Below the pieces are notes generated by a model. It did no database searches. It was given only the letters and a program-made list of their open reading frames with translations, and was not told the DNA's origin. This document shows positions 24,454-32,788 of a DNA stretch of 44,070 bases, in pieces. Source of the stretch: Sphingomonadales bacterium Ga0077531 (GTDB lineage Bacteria > Pseudomonadota > Alphaproteobacteria > Sphingomonadales > Sphingomonadaceae); the NCBI GenBank assembly GCA_001464915.1, contig LNED01000011.1:1-44070 (forward strand), given 5' to 3'. The position numbers were made by a program, and so were the translations under genes. Each line of letters starts with the position of its first letter. Position 1 is the stretch's first letter.

Positions 24454-26028
24454 TCAGGCCGCCTGATCGGGCGTCACCAGCCTAGTCGATAGCTCACGCC
24501 GCAGCAGTTTGCCGATTGGGTCGCGCGGCAGGCTGTCCACGAATTCGATATAACGCGGGCGCTTGTATCCAGCGACTTGCCCCTTGAACCGCGCCGTGAT
24601 CTCCTCGCGGGTCAGGGCCATCCCCGGCTTCAGCACCACAAACGCCTTCACCGCCTCGCCCCATTGCTTGTCGGGGACACCGCAGCAGCCCGCGTCCGCA
24701 ACCTCGGGCATGGCGGCGAAGACTGCGTCGACTTCAGCCGGGTAGACGTTTTCGCCGCCGGTCTTGATCAGCTCCTTGGCGCGGCCGAGCAGGTAGCCGC
24801 GCCCGCGTTCATCCATCGTGCCCAGATCGCCTGTGCGCAGCCAGCCGTGGCCCAATGCGGCCTCACTCGCCTCCGGGTTGCGCCAATAGCCGAGCATGAC
24901 CGAGGGGCCGCGCAGGCACAATTCGCCCTCCTCGCCGGGGGGGAGCTGATTGCCTTCAGGGTCGAGCACGGTCATCTGCACATGCGGCAGAGTCCAACCG
25001 ATCGAGCGGGGATGATCGAGCATATCGGGATAATCGATGAAGGTCGCAAAGCCGCAGATCTCGGTCTGGCCATAACCGCCGACGACCCGGGCATCCCAGT
25101 CGCGCTCAATGAATTCGTACATCTGCGGGCGGCCCATCCCTGCGCCGCCGGTGTAGTTGGTGAGCGGCATCACGCCATCACGGATCGGCTCCATCGCCAG
25201 CCATGGAAAGCAGATCGTCGGAAAGGCGCTGGTGGTGGTGCAGCCTTCGCGGTGGAGCAGATCGAGGATGGCGGCATTGTCGTCATCGCGGCCTGCAAAC
25301 ACTGATGTGCCTCCGCAGGCGAGCATGGCGGCAACCTGCTGCATCCCGACGACATGGAACAGCGGGTTGACCGAGAGCAATCGCTCGGCGTGGCTGAACC
25401 CGCGATGCTGTGCGAAGCCGAGCGCCGAGGTTGCCACCGCGCTCCCGGCTTGCAGGCAGCCCTTGGGCTTGCCGGTCGTGCCGCTGGTGTACATCATGTA
25501 AAGCGGGCGATCGGAACTTAGGTTGCGGCCCATATCGTATCGATGTTGGATTGGCCCAAGGGTGGTTCCTACAACGCTTTCGAAAAAGCCGTCGCTCGCG
25601 TGTATTTCATCAACTTGCTGGATATCTCCCGCGTCGCTCTCGGCCAAAAGGTGCAAAAAGCGCGGGTTCACGAAGGTTATCACGGGCTCGGAATTGCCGA
25701 TAATCCAGGCGATTTCCGCCGGGGCCAGCCGCCAGTTGAGTAGCACCGCAATCGCCCCGATCCGGCCGCAGGCGAGCAGTACCGTAAGGAACGGCGCACC
25801 ATCGGTCAGTAACAGGGCGACGCGGTCACCCGGTGCAATGCCCTTGGTCAGCAGCCAATTGGCAAGGTTGGTCACCCGCGCATCAAGCTCGGCATAAGTC
25901 AGGCGCTGGGCACCATCGACCGTAGCAATGCGGTGGGCATGGCGCGCGGCGCAATTGGCCAGCAGGGTGTCGAGGCTGAAGTCGCGCGGGTGCATAGTGC
26001 GAACGCTATCCTGCCGCAGCCGTCTCAT
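24454..26028 (-). CDS. AMP-dependent acyl-CoA synthetase/ligase
   Basis: Member of the ANL superfamily that activates a carboxylic acid to the acyl-AMP and then the CoA thioester. Core motifs in order: YMMYTSGTTGKPKGC (A3 phosphate loop, about residue 180), VVGGYGQTEICGFA (A5), GWLRTGDLGTMDERGRGYLLGRAKELIKTGGENVYPAEVD read in parts (A7-A8 hinge), and DPIGKLLRREL (A10 Lys). 524 residues from the ATG at 26028, which overlaps the upstream stop (TGATGA context). The family-like N-terminus begins at ATG 25995 (MHPRDFSLDTLLANCAARHA), so the first 11 residues are doubtful. Substrate not predictable: medium-chain, aromatic or cyclohexyl acids are all possible. Confidence 0.92.
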   Translation of the reverse strand: MRRLRQDSVRTMHPRDFSLDTLLANCAARHAHRIATVDGAQRLTYAELDARVTNLANWLLTKGIAPGDRVALLLTDGAPFLTVLLACGRIGAIAVLLNWRLAPAEIAWIIGNSEPVITFVNPRFLHLLAESDAGDIQQVDEIHASDGFFESVVGTTLGPIQHRYDMGRNLSSDRPLYMMYTSGTTGKPKGCLQAGSAVATSALGFAQHRGFSHAERLLSVNPLFHVVGMQQVAAMLACGGTSVFAGRDDDNAAILDLLHREGCTTTSAFPTICFPWLAMEPIRDGVMPLTNYTGGAGMGRPQMYEFIERDWDARVVGGYGQTEICGFATFIDYPDMLDHPRSIGWTLPHVQMTVLDPEGNQLPPGEEGELCLRGPSVMLGYWRNPEASEAALGHGWLRTGDLGTMDERGRGYLLGRAKELIKTGGENVYPAEVDAVFAAMPEVADAGCCGVPDKQWGEAVKAFVVLKPGMALTREEITARFKGQVAGYKRPRYIEFVDSLPRDPIGKLLRRELSTRLVTPDQAA

Positions 26029-26318
26029 CCACCATCGATTTTGGTTAGCTGCGTGTCCAGATCATCCCCGCAGCGGGTGCATATGCGGTTGGGCCAAAGA
26101 ACCACAAAGATGCCCCGAAAAAAGGCGTTCTTTCCGCAACTCTGGCAATTGAACCGCAGCATCGGGGCGTTGGCGATCAGCAGCAGGATGATACCTGCAG
26201 CAAAGGCGAGGGTCGAATGGCCGTAAAACCGGTCAACAACCGCTACCAGCAACACCGATAACGCCAGCACGGCCAGCATCCGCCACGCATGGCGCACGGC
26301 GCGGCGATACAGGCTCAA
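26025..26318 (-). CDS. Small membrane protein with C-terminal zinc ribbon
   Basis: 97 residues. Two hydrophobic helices (residues about 13-30, MLAVLALSVLLVAVVDRF; about 36-52, TLAFAAGIILLLIANAP) are followed by a treble-clef/zinc-ribbon-like segment: FNCQSCGKNAFF, then RICTRCGDDLDT, i.e. two CxxC pairs 20 residues apart. The start overlaps the Mur ligase stop (ATGA) and the stop overlaps the start region of the acyl-CoA ligase, so all three are one tightly coupled transcript. No family name known to me. Confidence 0.8.
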   Translation of the reverse strand: MSLYRRAVRHAWRMLAVLALSVLLVAVVDRFYGHSTLAFAAGIILLLIANAPMLRFNCQSCGKNAFFRGIFVVLWPNRICTRCGDDLDTQLTKIDGG

Positions 26319-27742
26319 CTGAGGCGGGCGAGCAGCGATTGCGCGAACTCCGTCAGCGTATCGTCGCGCGCGCCCATCACCACGATTCGGTCACCGGGTT
26401 GGGCGAGGGCGGCAATCCGCTCCACACAATCATCGCGCGCGGCGAGATGTTCTGCTGTGCCGCCCGCTTCAGTGATCAGGCGGACGATCCGCTCGCTGCC
26501 TTCACTGCGATCAACCGTACCGCCAAAATAGACCGGGTCGCACAGGATTGTGATATCATCCGGGTCCAGCTCCCGCGCGAAAGTCTGAGCCAATTCCGCC
26601 CCCATCTGACGCAGCGGGCCATAGCCGTGCGGTTGAAAGAACGCGATCACCCGGCCGGGAGTGGCTTTGAGCGTGCGCAAGGTTGCTGCGCATTTCTCCG
26701 GGTTGTGGCCGAAATCGTCGATCACCGTGATGCCCCCCGGCGAGGTGCCGATCACATCAAACCGCCGTGCCAGACCGGCAAAACTGCGCAGGGCATAGAC
26801 CGCACGACCCACGTCAATCCCAGCCGCGCTAACCGCCGCAATCGCGGCCAGCGCATTGGAAAGGTTGTGCCGCCCCGGCATCGGCAGGATCAGCGGGAAC
26901 ACTTCGCGTTTGCGATTGTCGATCACCGCTGCGCGAATGCCCAGTTGGCTCTGGTCAATCGAGTCCGGCTCGACCGTTATATTCGCGTTGCGATTGGTGA
27001 TGCCGAAGGTCACGCATTCACGCCCGCGGGGCACCAAATAGGCGGCTTCGGGGCTATCGAGATTGATCGCCGATGCACCCGCGGATTTGACAAAATTGCC
27101 GAACAGCACCCGCAATTCCTCGATGCTTTTGTGATCAAGGCTTACGTTGAGCAGCACGGCGATAGTGGGGCGATACAGCGCAATCGATCCATCGCTTTCA
27201 TCGACTTCGCTGACAAACAGGTCAGGTCGGCCAATTTGCGCGCTGGCAAACGGGTTGGCGGGCGTGACGAAGTTCTTCATCACCGCACCGTTCATGACCG
27301 TCGGGTCATGCCCGATTTCGTGCAGGATCCAGGCAATCATCCCGGTGACGGTCGATTTGCCCGAAGTGCCGCCAACTGCGATCGAAAACCCAGCGGCGTT
27401 GAAGAGCGTGGATAGCAATTCCGCCCGGCTCATCCGCGCGCAGCCGATTTCCTTTGCACGGGCAACTTCCGGAACTGTATCTTCGATAGCGGCCGATGCG
27501 ATCAAGATCTGCTCGGGCGAGGTCACGCCGCTGCCATCCTGCGGAAACAGGGAGAACCCGTTTGCTTCAAGCCACGCGAACTTTTCCGGCGTGCGGCCCT
27601 GATCCCGGCTGCGATCTGACCCGGCAACGGCATGGCCGAACCCGTGGGCGATCTGCGCCAACGGCAGCATCCCCGATCCCCCGATGCCGCAAAAGAACAG
27701 CGGACGCTCGGCAAGCGACCCGGTCATGACCCCATTATCCAT
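26315..27742 (-). CDS. Mur ligase family protein (MurC/Mpl-like)
   Basis: ATP-dependent amino-acid or peptide ligase acting on UDP-MurNAc-type substrates. N domain: LFFCGIGGSGMLPLAQIAH. The P-loop is GGTSGKSTVTG where MurC and Mpl normally have GTHGKTTT. Then SEVDESDGS and LLNVSLDHKSIEELR (metal and carbamate region), LPMPGRHNLSNALAAIAA, VIDDFGHNPEKCAATLR and FFQPHGYGPLRQM. These resemble MurC/Mpl more than MurD/E/F. The LD-carboxypeptidase gene diverging 57 bases away suggests peptidoglycan recycling and hence an Mpl-like role, which is inference. Start options are GTG 27751, ATG 27742 (used) and ATG 27727; the last gives MTGSLAERPLFFCGIGGSG. Confidence 0.87.
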   Translation of the reverse strand: MDNGVMTGSLAERPLFFCGIGGSGMLPLAQIAHGFGHAVAGSDRSRDQGRTPEKFAWLEANGFSLFPQDGSGVTSPEQILIASAAIEDTVPEVARAKEIGCARMSRAELLSTLFNAAGFSIAVGGTSGKSTVTGMIAWILHEIGHDPTVMNGAVMKNFVTPANPFASAQIGRPDLFVSEVDESDGSIALYRPTIAVLLNVSLDHKSIEELRVLFGNFVKSAGASAINLDSPEAAYLVPRGRECVTFGITNRNANITVEPDSIDQSQLGIRAAVIDNRKREVFPLILPMPGRHNLSNALAAIAAVSAAGIDVGRAVYALRSFAGLARRFDVIGTSPGGITVIDDFGHNPEKCAATLRTLKATPGRVIAFFQPHGYGPLRQMGAELAQTFARELDPDDITILCDPVYFGGTVDRSEGSERIVRLITEAGGTAEHLAARDDCVERIAALAQPGDRIVVMGARDDTLTEFAQSLLARLS

Positions 27743-27798
27743 AACTCGCACGGTTATTGACTTGCACCCTGACTGACAAGCGCCCTAGTTTGCCTCGC
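27743..27798. promoter_or_regulatory. Short divergent promoter region, Mur ligase / LD-carboxypeptidase
   Basis: The 56 bases must hold promoters in both directions. On the plus strand CTTGCA (27768-27773) and CCTAGT, 17 bases apart, are a plausible pair placing the transcript start close to the ATG at 27799. On the minus strand only weak matches are seen. GACTTGCACCCTGACTGAC contains a repeated TGACT. Low confidence. Confidence 0.3.
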
Positions 27799-28629
27799 AT
27801 GACGAATATCGCGATCTGCGCACCTGCGACCCCTATTACGCATGAACAGCGCGATGCCCTGATGGCGCTTGTGGCGGCAGAGTATCCGGCGCACCGTGTG
27901 ACGTTTCATGATCAGTGCTTTGAACGCTCCGGCCATTTTGCGGGCGACGATTTGCGGCGCCTGACCGCGCTGCTTGAATGTGCGAATGATCCCGCGTTTG
28001 ACGTGGTGTGGTTTGCCAAGGGCGGATACGGCTCCAACCGCATTGCCGAGGCAGCGGTGGCGCAAATGAACGCAGCGGCGCGGGCAAAGACCTATGTCGG
28101 CTTTTCCGACGCTGGCTACCTGCTGGCTGCGCTGTACAGGGCGGGGATCGGGCAAAGTGTGCACGGCTCGATGCCGGTCAGCGCGCGGTCTGAAGGCGGT
28201 AAGGAAGCGATCCGCCGGGTGCTCGATTGGCTCGGCGGGGATACCAGCGGGCTTGAGCCGAGCCTTGATGGCACTACGCCGGCCGCCGCTTTCAACCTCA
28301 TCACGCTGGCGATGCTGGCAGGAACGCCGATGATGCCTGACCTGACCGGCCATGTGGTGATGGTCGAGGAGGTGGCCGAACATCTTTATGCGATTGACCG
28401 GATGTTCTTCCACTTGGCCGGAACGCTTCCCCGGATCGCGGGGCTGCGGTTGGGCGCGATCACCGACGTGCCGGAAAACTATGTCGAATTTGGTCAAAGC
28501 GAGGAAGACATTGCCCGCTTCTGGTGCGCCCGCGCGGGCATCCCTTACCTTGGCCGCGCACTGATCGGACACAATTCTGCCAACAGGGTTGTGCCCTTCG
28601 GCCTTGCCAGCCCGCCCGTGCGGACGTAA
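27799..28629 (+). CDS. ldcA: LD-carboxypeptidase (peptidase family S66)
   Basis: Cytoplasmic serine peptidase that removes the terminal D-Ala from murein tetrapeptides during recycling. 276 residues from ATG 27799 (MTNIAICAPATPITHEQRDA); the frame extends upstream but without homology. The catalytic Ser103 lies in YVGFSDAGYLL, preceded by WFAKGGYGSNRI (family VRGGYG). The catalytic Glu is in HVVMVEEVAEHLYAIDRM and the His in ALIGHNSANRVVPFG. Typical length 270-310. The divergent Mur ligase fits a recycling module: LdcA yields tripeptide, which an Mpl-type ligase can reattach to UDP-MurNAc. Confidence 0.92.
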   Translation: MTNIAICAPATPITHEQRDALMALVAAEYPAHRVTFHDQCFERSGHFAGDDLRRLTALLECANDPAFDVVWFAKGGYGSNRIAEAAVAQMNAAARAKTYVGFSDAGYLLAALYRAGIGQSVHGSMPVSARSEGGKEAIRRVLDWLGGDTSGLEPSLDGTTPAAAFNLITLAMLAGTPMMPDLTGHVVMVEEVAEHLYAIDRMFFHLAGTLPRIAGLRLGAITDVPENYVEFGQSEEDIARFWCARAGIPYLGRALIGHNSANRVVPFGLASPPVRT

Positions 28630-28665
28630 CGGCGCGCCCCAAAATCTTACAGAACGGGGTCAAAC

Positions 28666-29604
28666 ATGCGCGCGTTTCTATTTCCGGGGCAGGGCAGCCA
28701 GAAAATCGGTATGGGCGCTGAACTCGCCGAAGCCAGCCACGCCGCTCGCGAGGTGTTCGGCGAGGTTGACGAGGCGCTGAAGCAGAAGCTCTCCACGATG
28801 ATGCGCGAAGGGCCAGAGGATCAATTGACCCTCACCGAAAACGCGCAGCCCGCAATCATGGCTAATGCCATCGCCACGCTGCGGGTGCTGGAACGTGATT
28901 TCGGTGTTGCGTTGACCGCGCACGGCAATTGCGTCGCGGGCCATTCGCTCGGCGAATACAGCGCGTTGTGCGCAGTGGGGGCGTTCACGCTCGCTGATAC
29001 TGCCCGGCTGCTCAAACTGCGTGGGCAGGCGATGCAGGCCGCGGTCCCGTTGGGCGAAGGGACGATGGCGGTGCTTTTGGGTGCTGATCTCGATCAGGCC
29101 TTGGCGTTGGCCGAAGCGGCGGCGCAGGGCGAGGTTTGCGAAGTCGCCAACGACAATGATCCTTCGCAGGTTGTGCTTTCGGGTCACACTGGCGCGATTG
29201 AGCGTGCTGTGGCGATGGTCAAGGAACACGGGATCAAGCGCGGGATGATTCTCAACGTCTCGGCCCCGTTCCACTGTTCGCTGATGCAACCCGCTGCGAC
29301 CCGGATGGCCGAGGCCTTGGCAGAAACCCCTCCGCAAGCCTTCACCTTGCCGGTCTACGCCAATGTTACCGCAGCGAGTGTCACCGACCCCGACACAGAG
29401 CGGGCGCTATTGATTGAACAGGTCACCGGCCGTGTGCGCTGGCGCGAAAGCGTGCTTGCCATGCGCGCCGATGGAGTGGAAAGCTTCGTTGAACTGGGCG
29501 GCAAGGTGCTCGGCCCGATGGTTGGCCGGATCGACAAGGAGGCGCAAGTGATCAGCCTCGTGACGATGAGCGACCTTGAAGCATTTGCGAAGGAATTGGT
29601 CTGA
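28666..29604 (+). CDS. fabD: Malonyl-CoA:ACP transacylase
   Basis: Transfers malonyl from CoA to acyl carrier protein, the entry of chain-extender units into fatty acid synthesis. MRAFLFPGQGSQKIGMGAEL is the classic start. Catalytic Ser94 in VAGHSLGEYSALC, His203 in VSAPFHCSLMQPA, and the conserved LRGQAMQAA with its carboxylate-binding Arg. C-terminal FVELGGKVLGPMVGRI is also typical. Length 312 is normal. GGGG-rich SD lies a few bases before the ATG. fabG starts on the last base of its stop codon. Confidence 0.97.
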   Translation: MRAFLFPGQGSQKIGMGAELAEASHAAREVFGEVDEALKQKLSTMMREGPEDQLTLTENAQPAIMANAIATLRVLERDFGVALTAHGNCVAGHSLGEYSALCAVGAFTLADTARLLKLRGQAMQAAVPLGEGTMAVLLGADLDQALALAEAAAQGEVCEVANDNDPSQVVLSGHTGAIERAVAMVKEHGIKRGMILNVSAPFHCSLMQPAATRMAEALAETPPQAFTLPVYANVTAASVTDPDTERALLIEQVTGRVRWRESVLAMRADGVESFVELGGKVLGPMVGRIDKEAQVISLVTMSDLEAFAKELV

Positions 29605-30368
29605 TGTTTGCACTCACTGGCATGAACGCGCTCGTCACTGGCGCAAGCGGCGGGATTGGGTCGAGCATCGCCCATGCGCTCGCCAGCCAAGGCGCGCGGT
29701 TGGCGCTGTCGGGTTCCAACCCGGCAAAGCTGCGCGCCTTCCGCGATGAGCTCAACGAAACCTACGCCCACCATGACCATGATGGCCATGTCGAGATCAC
29801 CTGTGATCTGGGTAACACCACGCAGGTCGAGGAATTGATCCCGGCGATGCTCCACACGCTGGGCACGATGGATATTCTCGTCAACAATGCCGGGATCACC
29901 CGCGACAATCTCGGGATGCGGATGAAGGATGATGAATGGGATCAGGTGATCCGGATCAACCTTGAAGCTGCGTTTCGCCTGATGCGCGCGGCCGCCAAAC
30001 CGATGATGAAGGCGCGGTTTGGCCGGATCATCAACATCACCAGCGTGGTGGGCGCGACCGGCAATCCGGGTCAGATGAACTATTGCGCGGCCAAGGCGGG
30101 CCTGACGGGCATGACCAAGGCGTTCGCGCAGGAAGTCGCCAGCCGTGGGATTACCGCCAATTGCGTCGCTCCGGGCTTTATCCGCACCGCAATGACCTCC
30201 GCCTTGGACGAGAAGCAGCAGGCCGCGATCAATGGCCGCATTCCGATGGGCCGGATGGGTGAGGGCGCTGAAATCGGCGCCGCCGTCGCCTTCCTGGCCA
30301 GCCGCGAAGCCGCCTATGTCACCGGCGAAACACTGCATGTGAACGGCGGCATGGCGATGCTGGGGTAG
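29604..30368 (+). CDS. fabG: 3-oxoacyl-ACP reductase
   Basis: NADPH-dependent reduction of 3-oxoacyl-ACP in the elongation cycle. 254 residues: NALVTGASGGIGSSIAHAL (cofactor loop), DILVNNAGITRDNLGMRMKDDEW (highly FabG-specific), catalytic Ser in INITSVVGATGNPGQMNYCAAKAGLTG read in parts, with YCAAK as YxxxK, and FIRTAMTSALDEKQQAAI. Slightly longer than E. coli FabG (244) owing to a His/Asp-rich insertion, ETYAHHDHDGHVEI, after the second strand. A 1-base overlap with fabD indicates coupling. acpP and fabF, which often follow, are absent; dnaN comes next. Confidence 0.95.
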   Translation: MFALTGMNALVTGASGGIGSSIAHALASQGARLALSGSNPAKLRAFRDELNETYAHHDHDGHVEITCDLGNTTQVEELIPAMLHTLGTMDILVNNAGITRDNLGMRMKDDEWDQVIRINLEAAFRLMRAAAKPMMKARFGRIINITSVVGATGNPGQMNYCAAKAGLTGMTKAFAQEVASRGITANCVAPGFIRTAMTSALDEKQQAAINGRIPMGRMGEGAEIGAAVAFLASREAAYVTGETLHVNGGMAMLG

Positions 30369-30533
30369 CCTCGCAGGCTCTCGGCGCGCCTTATCCCCAG
30401 CGGAGTCACCCCTCGCAACCCTGCCAACTTGCCCGTATGATCTGCCGCGCTAAGGTTTTCGTGATAAATTCCGGCGCTTGGGGGGCGATTCCTCGCACCT
30501 TACCGCCACCAACAGGAACGATAGGCAAAAGCG
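30369..30533 (+). promoter_or_regulatory. Gap before dnaN, presumed dnaN promoter region
   Basis: 165 bases without a gene. A possible promoter is TTGCCC near 30429 with CTAAGG after 15 bases, a poor match. GATAAATT near 30464 is AT-rich and could be a -10. TTATCCCCA at 30391-30399 differs by one base from a DnaA box. No terminator for fabDG is evident. AGGAACGATAGG precedes the dnaN ATG. Confidence 0.3.
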
Positions 30534-31661
30534 ATGAAGGCCACGATCGAACGCGCGACCCTGCTGCGGTGCCTCTCCCACGTGCAGTCGGTGGTTGAAC
30601 GCCGCAATACCATTCCAATCCTGTCAAACGTGCTGATCGAAGCCAGCGACGATGGCCGCGTGCGGGTGATGGCGACAGACCTCGATCTGCAAGTGGTCGA
30701 GTCTATGTCGGCCTCTTCGGTCGAACAATCGGGCGCGATTACGGTGTCCGCCCATCTGTTGTTCGATATCGCGCGCAAGCTGCCCGAAGGCAGTCAGGTC
30801 AGTCTGACCACCAGCGAAAACCGGTTGGAGGTCAAAGCCGGTCGTTCGAACTTCAAACTGCCGACCTTGCCGCGCGATGATTTCCCCGTGATCGTCGAAG
30901 GCGATTTGCCCACCAGCTTCGAACTGCCTGCGCGCTTGCTCGCCGAACTGATCGACCGCACCCGGTTCGCCATTTCGACCGAAGAAACGCGCTACTACCT
31001 CAACGGTATCTTCTTCCATGTGACGGACGAGGATGAGCCGATGCTCAAGGCCGCGGCGACCGATGGCCACCGCCTCGCGCGCTTCACCGTGCCGCGCCCC
31101 GAAGGCGCTGCCGGGATGCCCGATGTGATCGTGCCGCGCAAAGCCGTGGGCGAACTGCGCAAGCTGCTCGAAGAGGCATTGGACAGCAATGTGCTGATCG
31201 ACCTGTCGGCCAGCAAAATCCGCTTCACCTTTGGCGGCGAAGGCGGCGTGGTGCTGACCAGCAAGCTGATCGACGGCACCTTCCCCGATTACAGCCGCGT
31301 GATCCCGACCGGCAATGACAAGCTGCTGAGGGTCGATCCCAAGCTGTTCTTCTCAGGCGTGGACCGCGTGGCGACCATCGCCACTGAGAAGACCCGCGCG
31401 GTCAAAATCGGCCTCGATCAGGATCGCGTGACGCTGTCGGTCACCTCGCCCGATAACGGCACCGCGGCTGAAGAGCTGGCGGCGGATTACAAATCCGAAG
31501 GCATGGAGATTGGCTTTAACGCCAACTATCTCAAGGACATCCTCGGTCAGATCGATTCCGACACGGTTGAACTGCACCTTGCCGATGCGGGCGCGCCAAC
31601 CCTGATCCGCGAGAACGAAGGCAGCCGTGCGCTGTATGTGCTGATGCCGATGCGGGTCTGA
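30534..31661 (+). CDS. dnaN: DNA polymerase III beta subunit (sliding clamp)
   Basis: Ring-shaped processivity clamp that tethers polymerases and repair enzymes to DNA. 375 residues, three repeated clamp domains. Markers: MKATIERATLLRCLSHVQSV, then VVERRNTIPILSNVLIEA, FAISTEETRYYLNGIFFHV, TDGHRLARFTVPRPEG, and the C-terminus ending ALYVLMPMRV, the P-M-R-[VL] end that lines the binding pocket. It is not beside dnaA, recF or gyrB, so this is not the classical oriC cluster. The next gene begins on the last base of its stop codon. Confidence 0.97.
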   Translation: MKATIERATLLRCLSHVQSVVERRNTIPILSNVLIEASDDGRVRVMATDLDLQVVESMSASSVEQSGAITVSAHLLFDIARKLPEGSQVSLTTSENRLEVKAGRSNFKLPTLPRDDFPVIVEGDLPTSFELPARLLAELIDRTRFAISTEETRYYLNGIFFHVTDEDEPMLKAAATDGHRLARFTVPRPEGAAGMPDVIVPRKAVGELRKLLEEALDSNVLIDLSASKIRFTFGGEGGVVLTSKLIDGTFPDYSRVIPTGNDKLLRVDPKLFFSGVDRVATIATEKTRAVKIGLDQDRVTLSVTSPDNGTAAEELAADYKSEGMEIGFNANYLKDILGQIDSDTVELHLADAGAPTLIRENEGSRALYVLMPMRV

Positions 31662-32764
31662 TGGGCGCGTCTGAGGCGATGTCTGTCACTCAAGTCCATG
31701 TCCGCAAAGGCGCGCTGAGCGAAGCCGCGTTGGTTGAGACGCCGCTTGTACCTCTGGCTGATGGCGCGGTGCGGCTTCAAATAGAGAGTTTCTCGGTCAC
31801 CGCCAACAACATCACCTATGCGGTTGTGGGTGACGGGTTCAAATATTGGGACTTCTTCCCCGCCCCCGAAGGCCTTGGTATTGTGCCGATGTGGGGCCAT
31901 GCGCGGGTAATCGAAAGCAATTGCCCTAGCATAGCGGTGGGTGAGCGGGTCTATGGCTACCTGCCGATGGCGACCCATCTGGACGTTGTGCCGGGCAAGA
32001 TCCATTCGGGTGGCTTCACCGACATGACCGATTATCGCCAGCCGATGAGCCCGGTCTACAATGCTTACACGCGCCTAGCCGCCGACCCCGAGCATGATCC
32101 CGCACGCGAGGCGGAACGGATGATTTTTGGCCCGCTGTTCAAAACCGGGTTTGTGATCGACTACTTCATGCGCAGTCAGGATTGGTTTGGTGCGACACAG
32201 GTCGTCCTGACCAGTGCTTCTTCCAAAACAGCGATGGGGCTTGCCAGCGTGGCGCAGCAGAATTCGCCGGGGATCAGGCGGATCGGTCTGACATCGGCGG
32301 GCAATGTTGATTTCGTCAAAGGCACCGGGCTGTATGACGCTGTCTATGCCTATGACGATCTTGGCGCACTGCCGGTCGAACCCAGCGTCAGCGTGGATTT
32401 TGCGGGCAATGCCAAACTGCTCGCCGGGGTGCATCACCACTTTGGCGATAACCTCAAATATTCATGCCTCGTTGGCGCGACCCACATCGAAGAACGCGGT
32501 GCCGGATTTGGCGGGGCAGGCGGTCTGCCCGGCCCGAAGCCAACACTGTTCTTTGCCCCCGATCATTTCGTGTCGTTTTTCAAGCAGCACGGCGCGGTCG
32601 AAGGCGGCAAGATGGCCGCTGCCGCTTGGCACGGCTTCCTAGAGGCAGCCGGCTCCTCGGTTGAAATCGTGCGATTGCAAGGGCTGGAGTCCGCGCGCGC
32701 GACCTTTCTTGATATGATCGGCGGACATGTCGACCCGGCCAAGGGTATCGTGATCGAACCCTAG
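31661..32764 (+). CDS. DUF2855 family protein
   Basis: 367 residues. The sequence matches DUF2855 as I know it: SFSVTANNITYAVVGDGFKY near residue 45, EGLGIVPMWGHARVIES, ERVYGYLPMATHL, and the central FKTGFVIDYFMRSQDWFGATQ followed by VVLTSASSKTAMGLA. The layout resembles a medium-chain dehydrogenase/quinone reductase (catalytic N part, Rossmann part with TSASSKTA replacing a Gly-rich loop), but the cofactor is unproven and the function is unknown. The ATG at 31661 overlaps the dnaN stop by one base; ATG 31679 (MSVTQVHVRKGALSEAALVE) is an alternative. Convergent with the amidohydrolase. Confidence 0.87.
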   Translation: MGASEAMSVTQVHVRKGALSEAALVETPLVPLADGAVRLQIESFSVTANNITYAVVGDGFKYWDFFPAPEGLGIVPMWGHARVIESNCPSIAVGERVYGYLPMATHLDVVPGKIHSGGFTDMTDYRQPMSPVYNAYTRLAADPEHDPAREAERMIFGPLFKTGFVIDYFMRSQDWFGATQVVLTSASSKTAMGLASVAQQNSPGIRRIGLTSAGNVDFVKGTGLYDAVYAYDDLGALPVEPSVSVDFAGNAKLLAGVHHHFGDNLKYSCLVGATHIEERGAGFGGAGGLPGPKPTLFFAPDHFVSFFKQHGAVEGGKMAAAAWHGFLEAAGSSVEIVRLQGLESARATFLDMIGGHVDPAKGIVIEP

Positions 32765-32788
32765 GCCGGGCGCGCCGCTAGCGGCAGA

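Noticed and set aside
26339..27415. 358-codon plus-strand open frame
   Set aside because: Antisense to the Mur ligase, which has all its motifs on the minus strand.
30391..30399. DnaA-box-like TTATCCCCA before dnaN, possible replication origin
   Set aside because: Single site with one mismatch, no cluster of boxes, no AT-rich unwinding region and no dnaA nearby.
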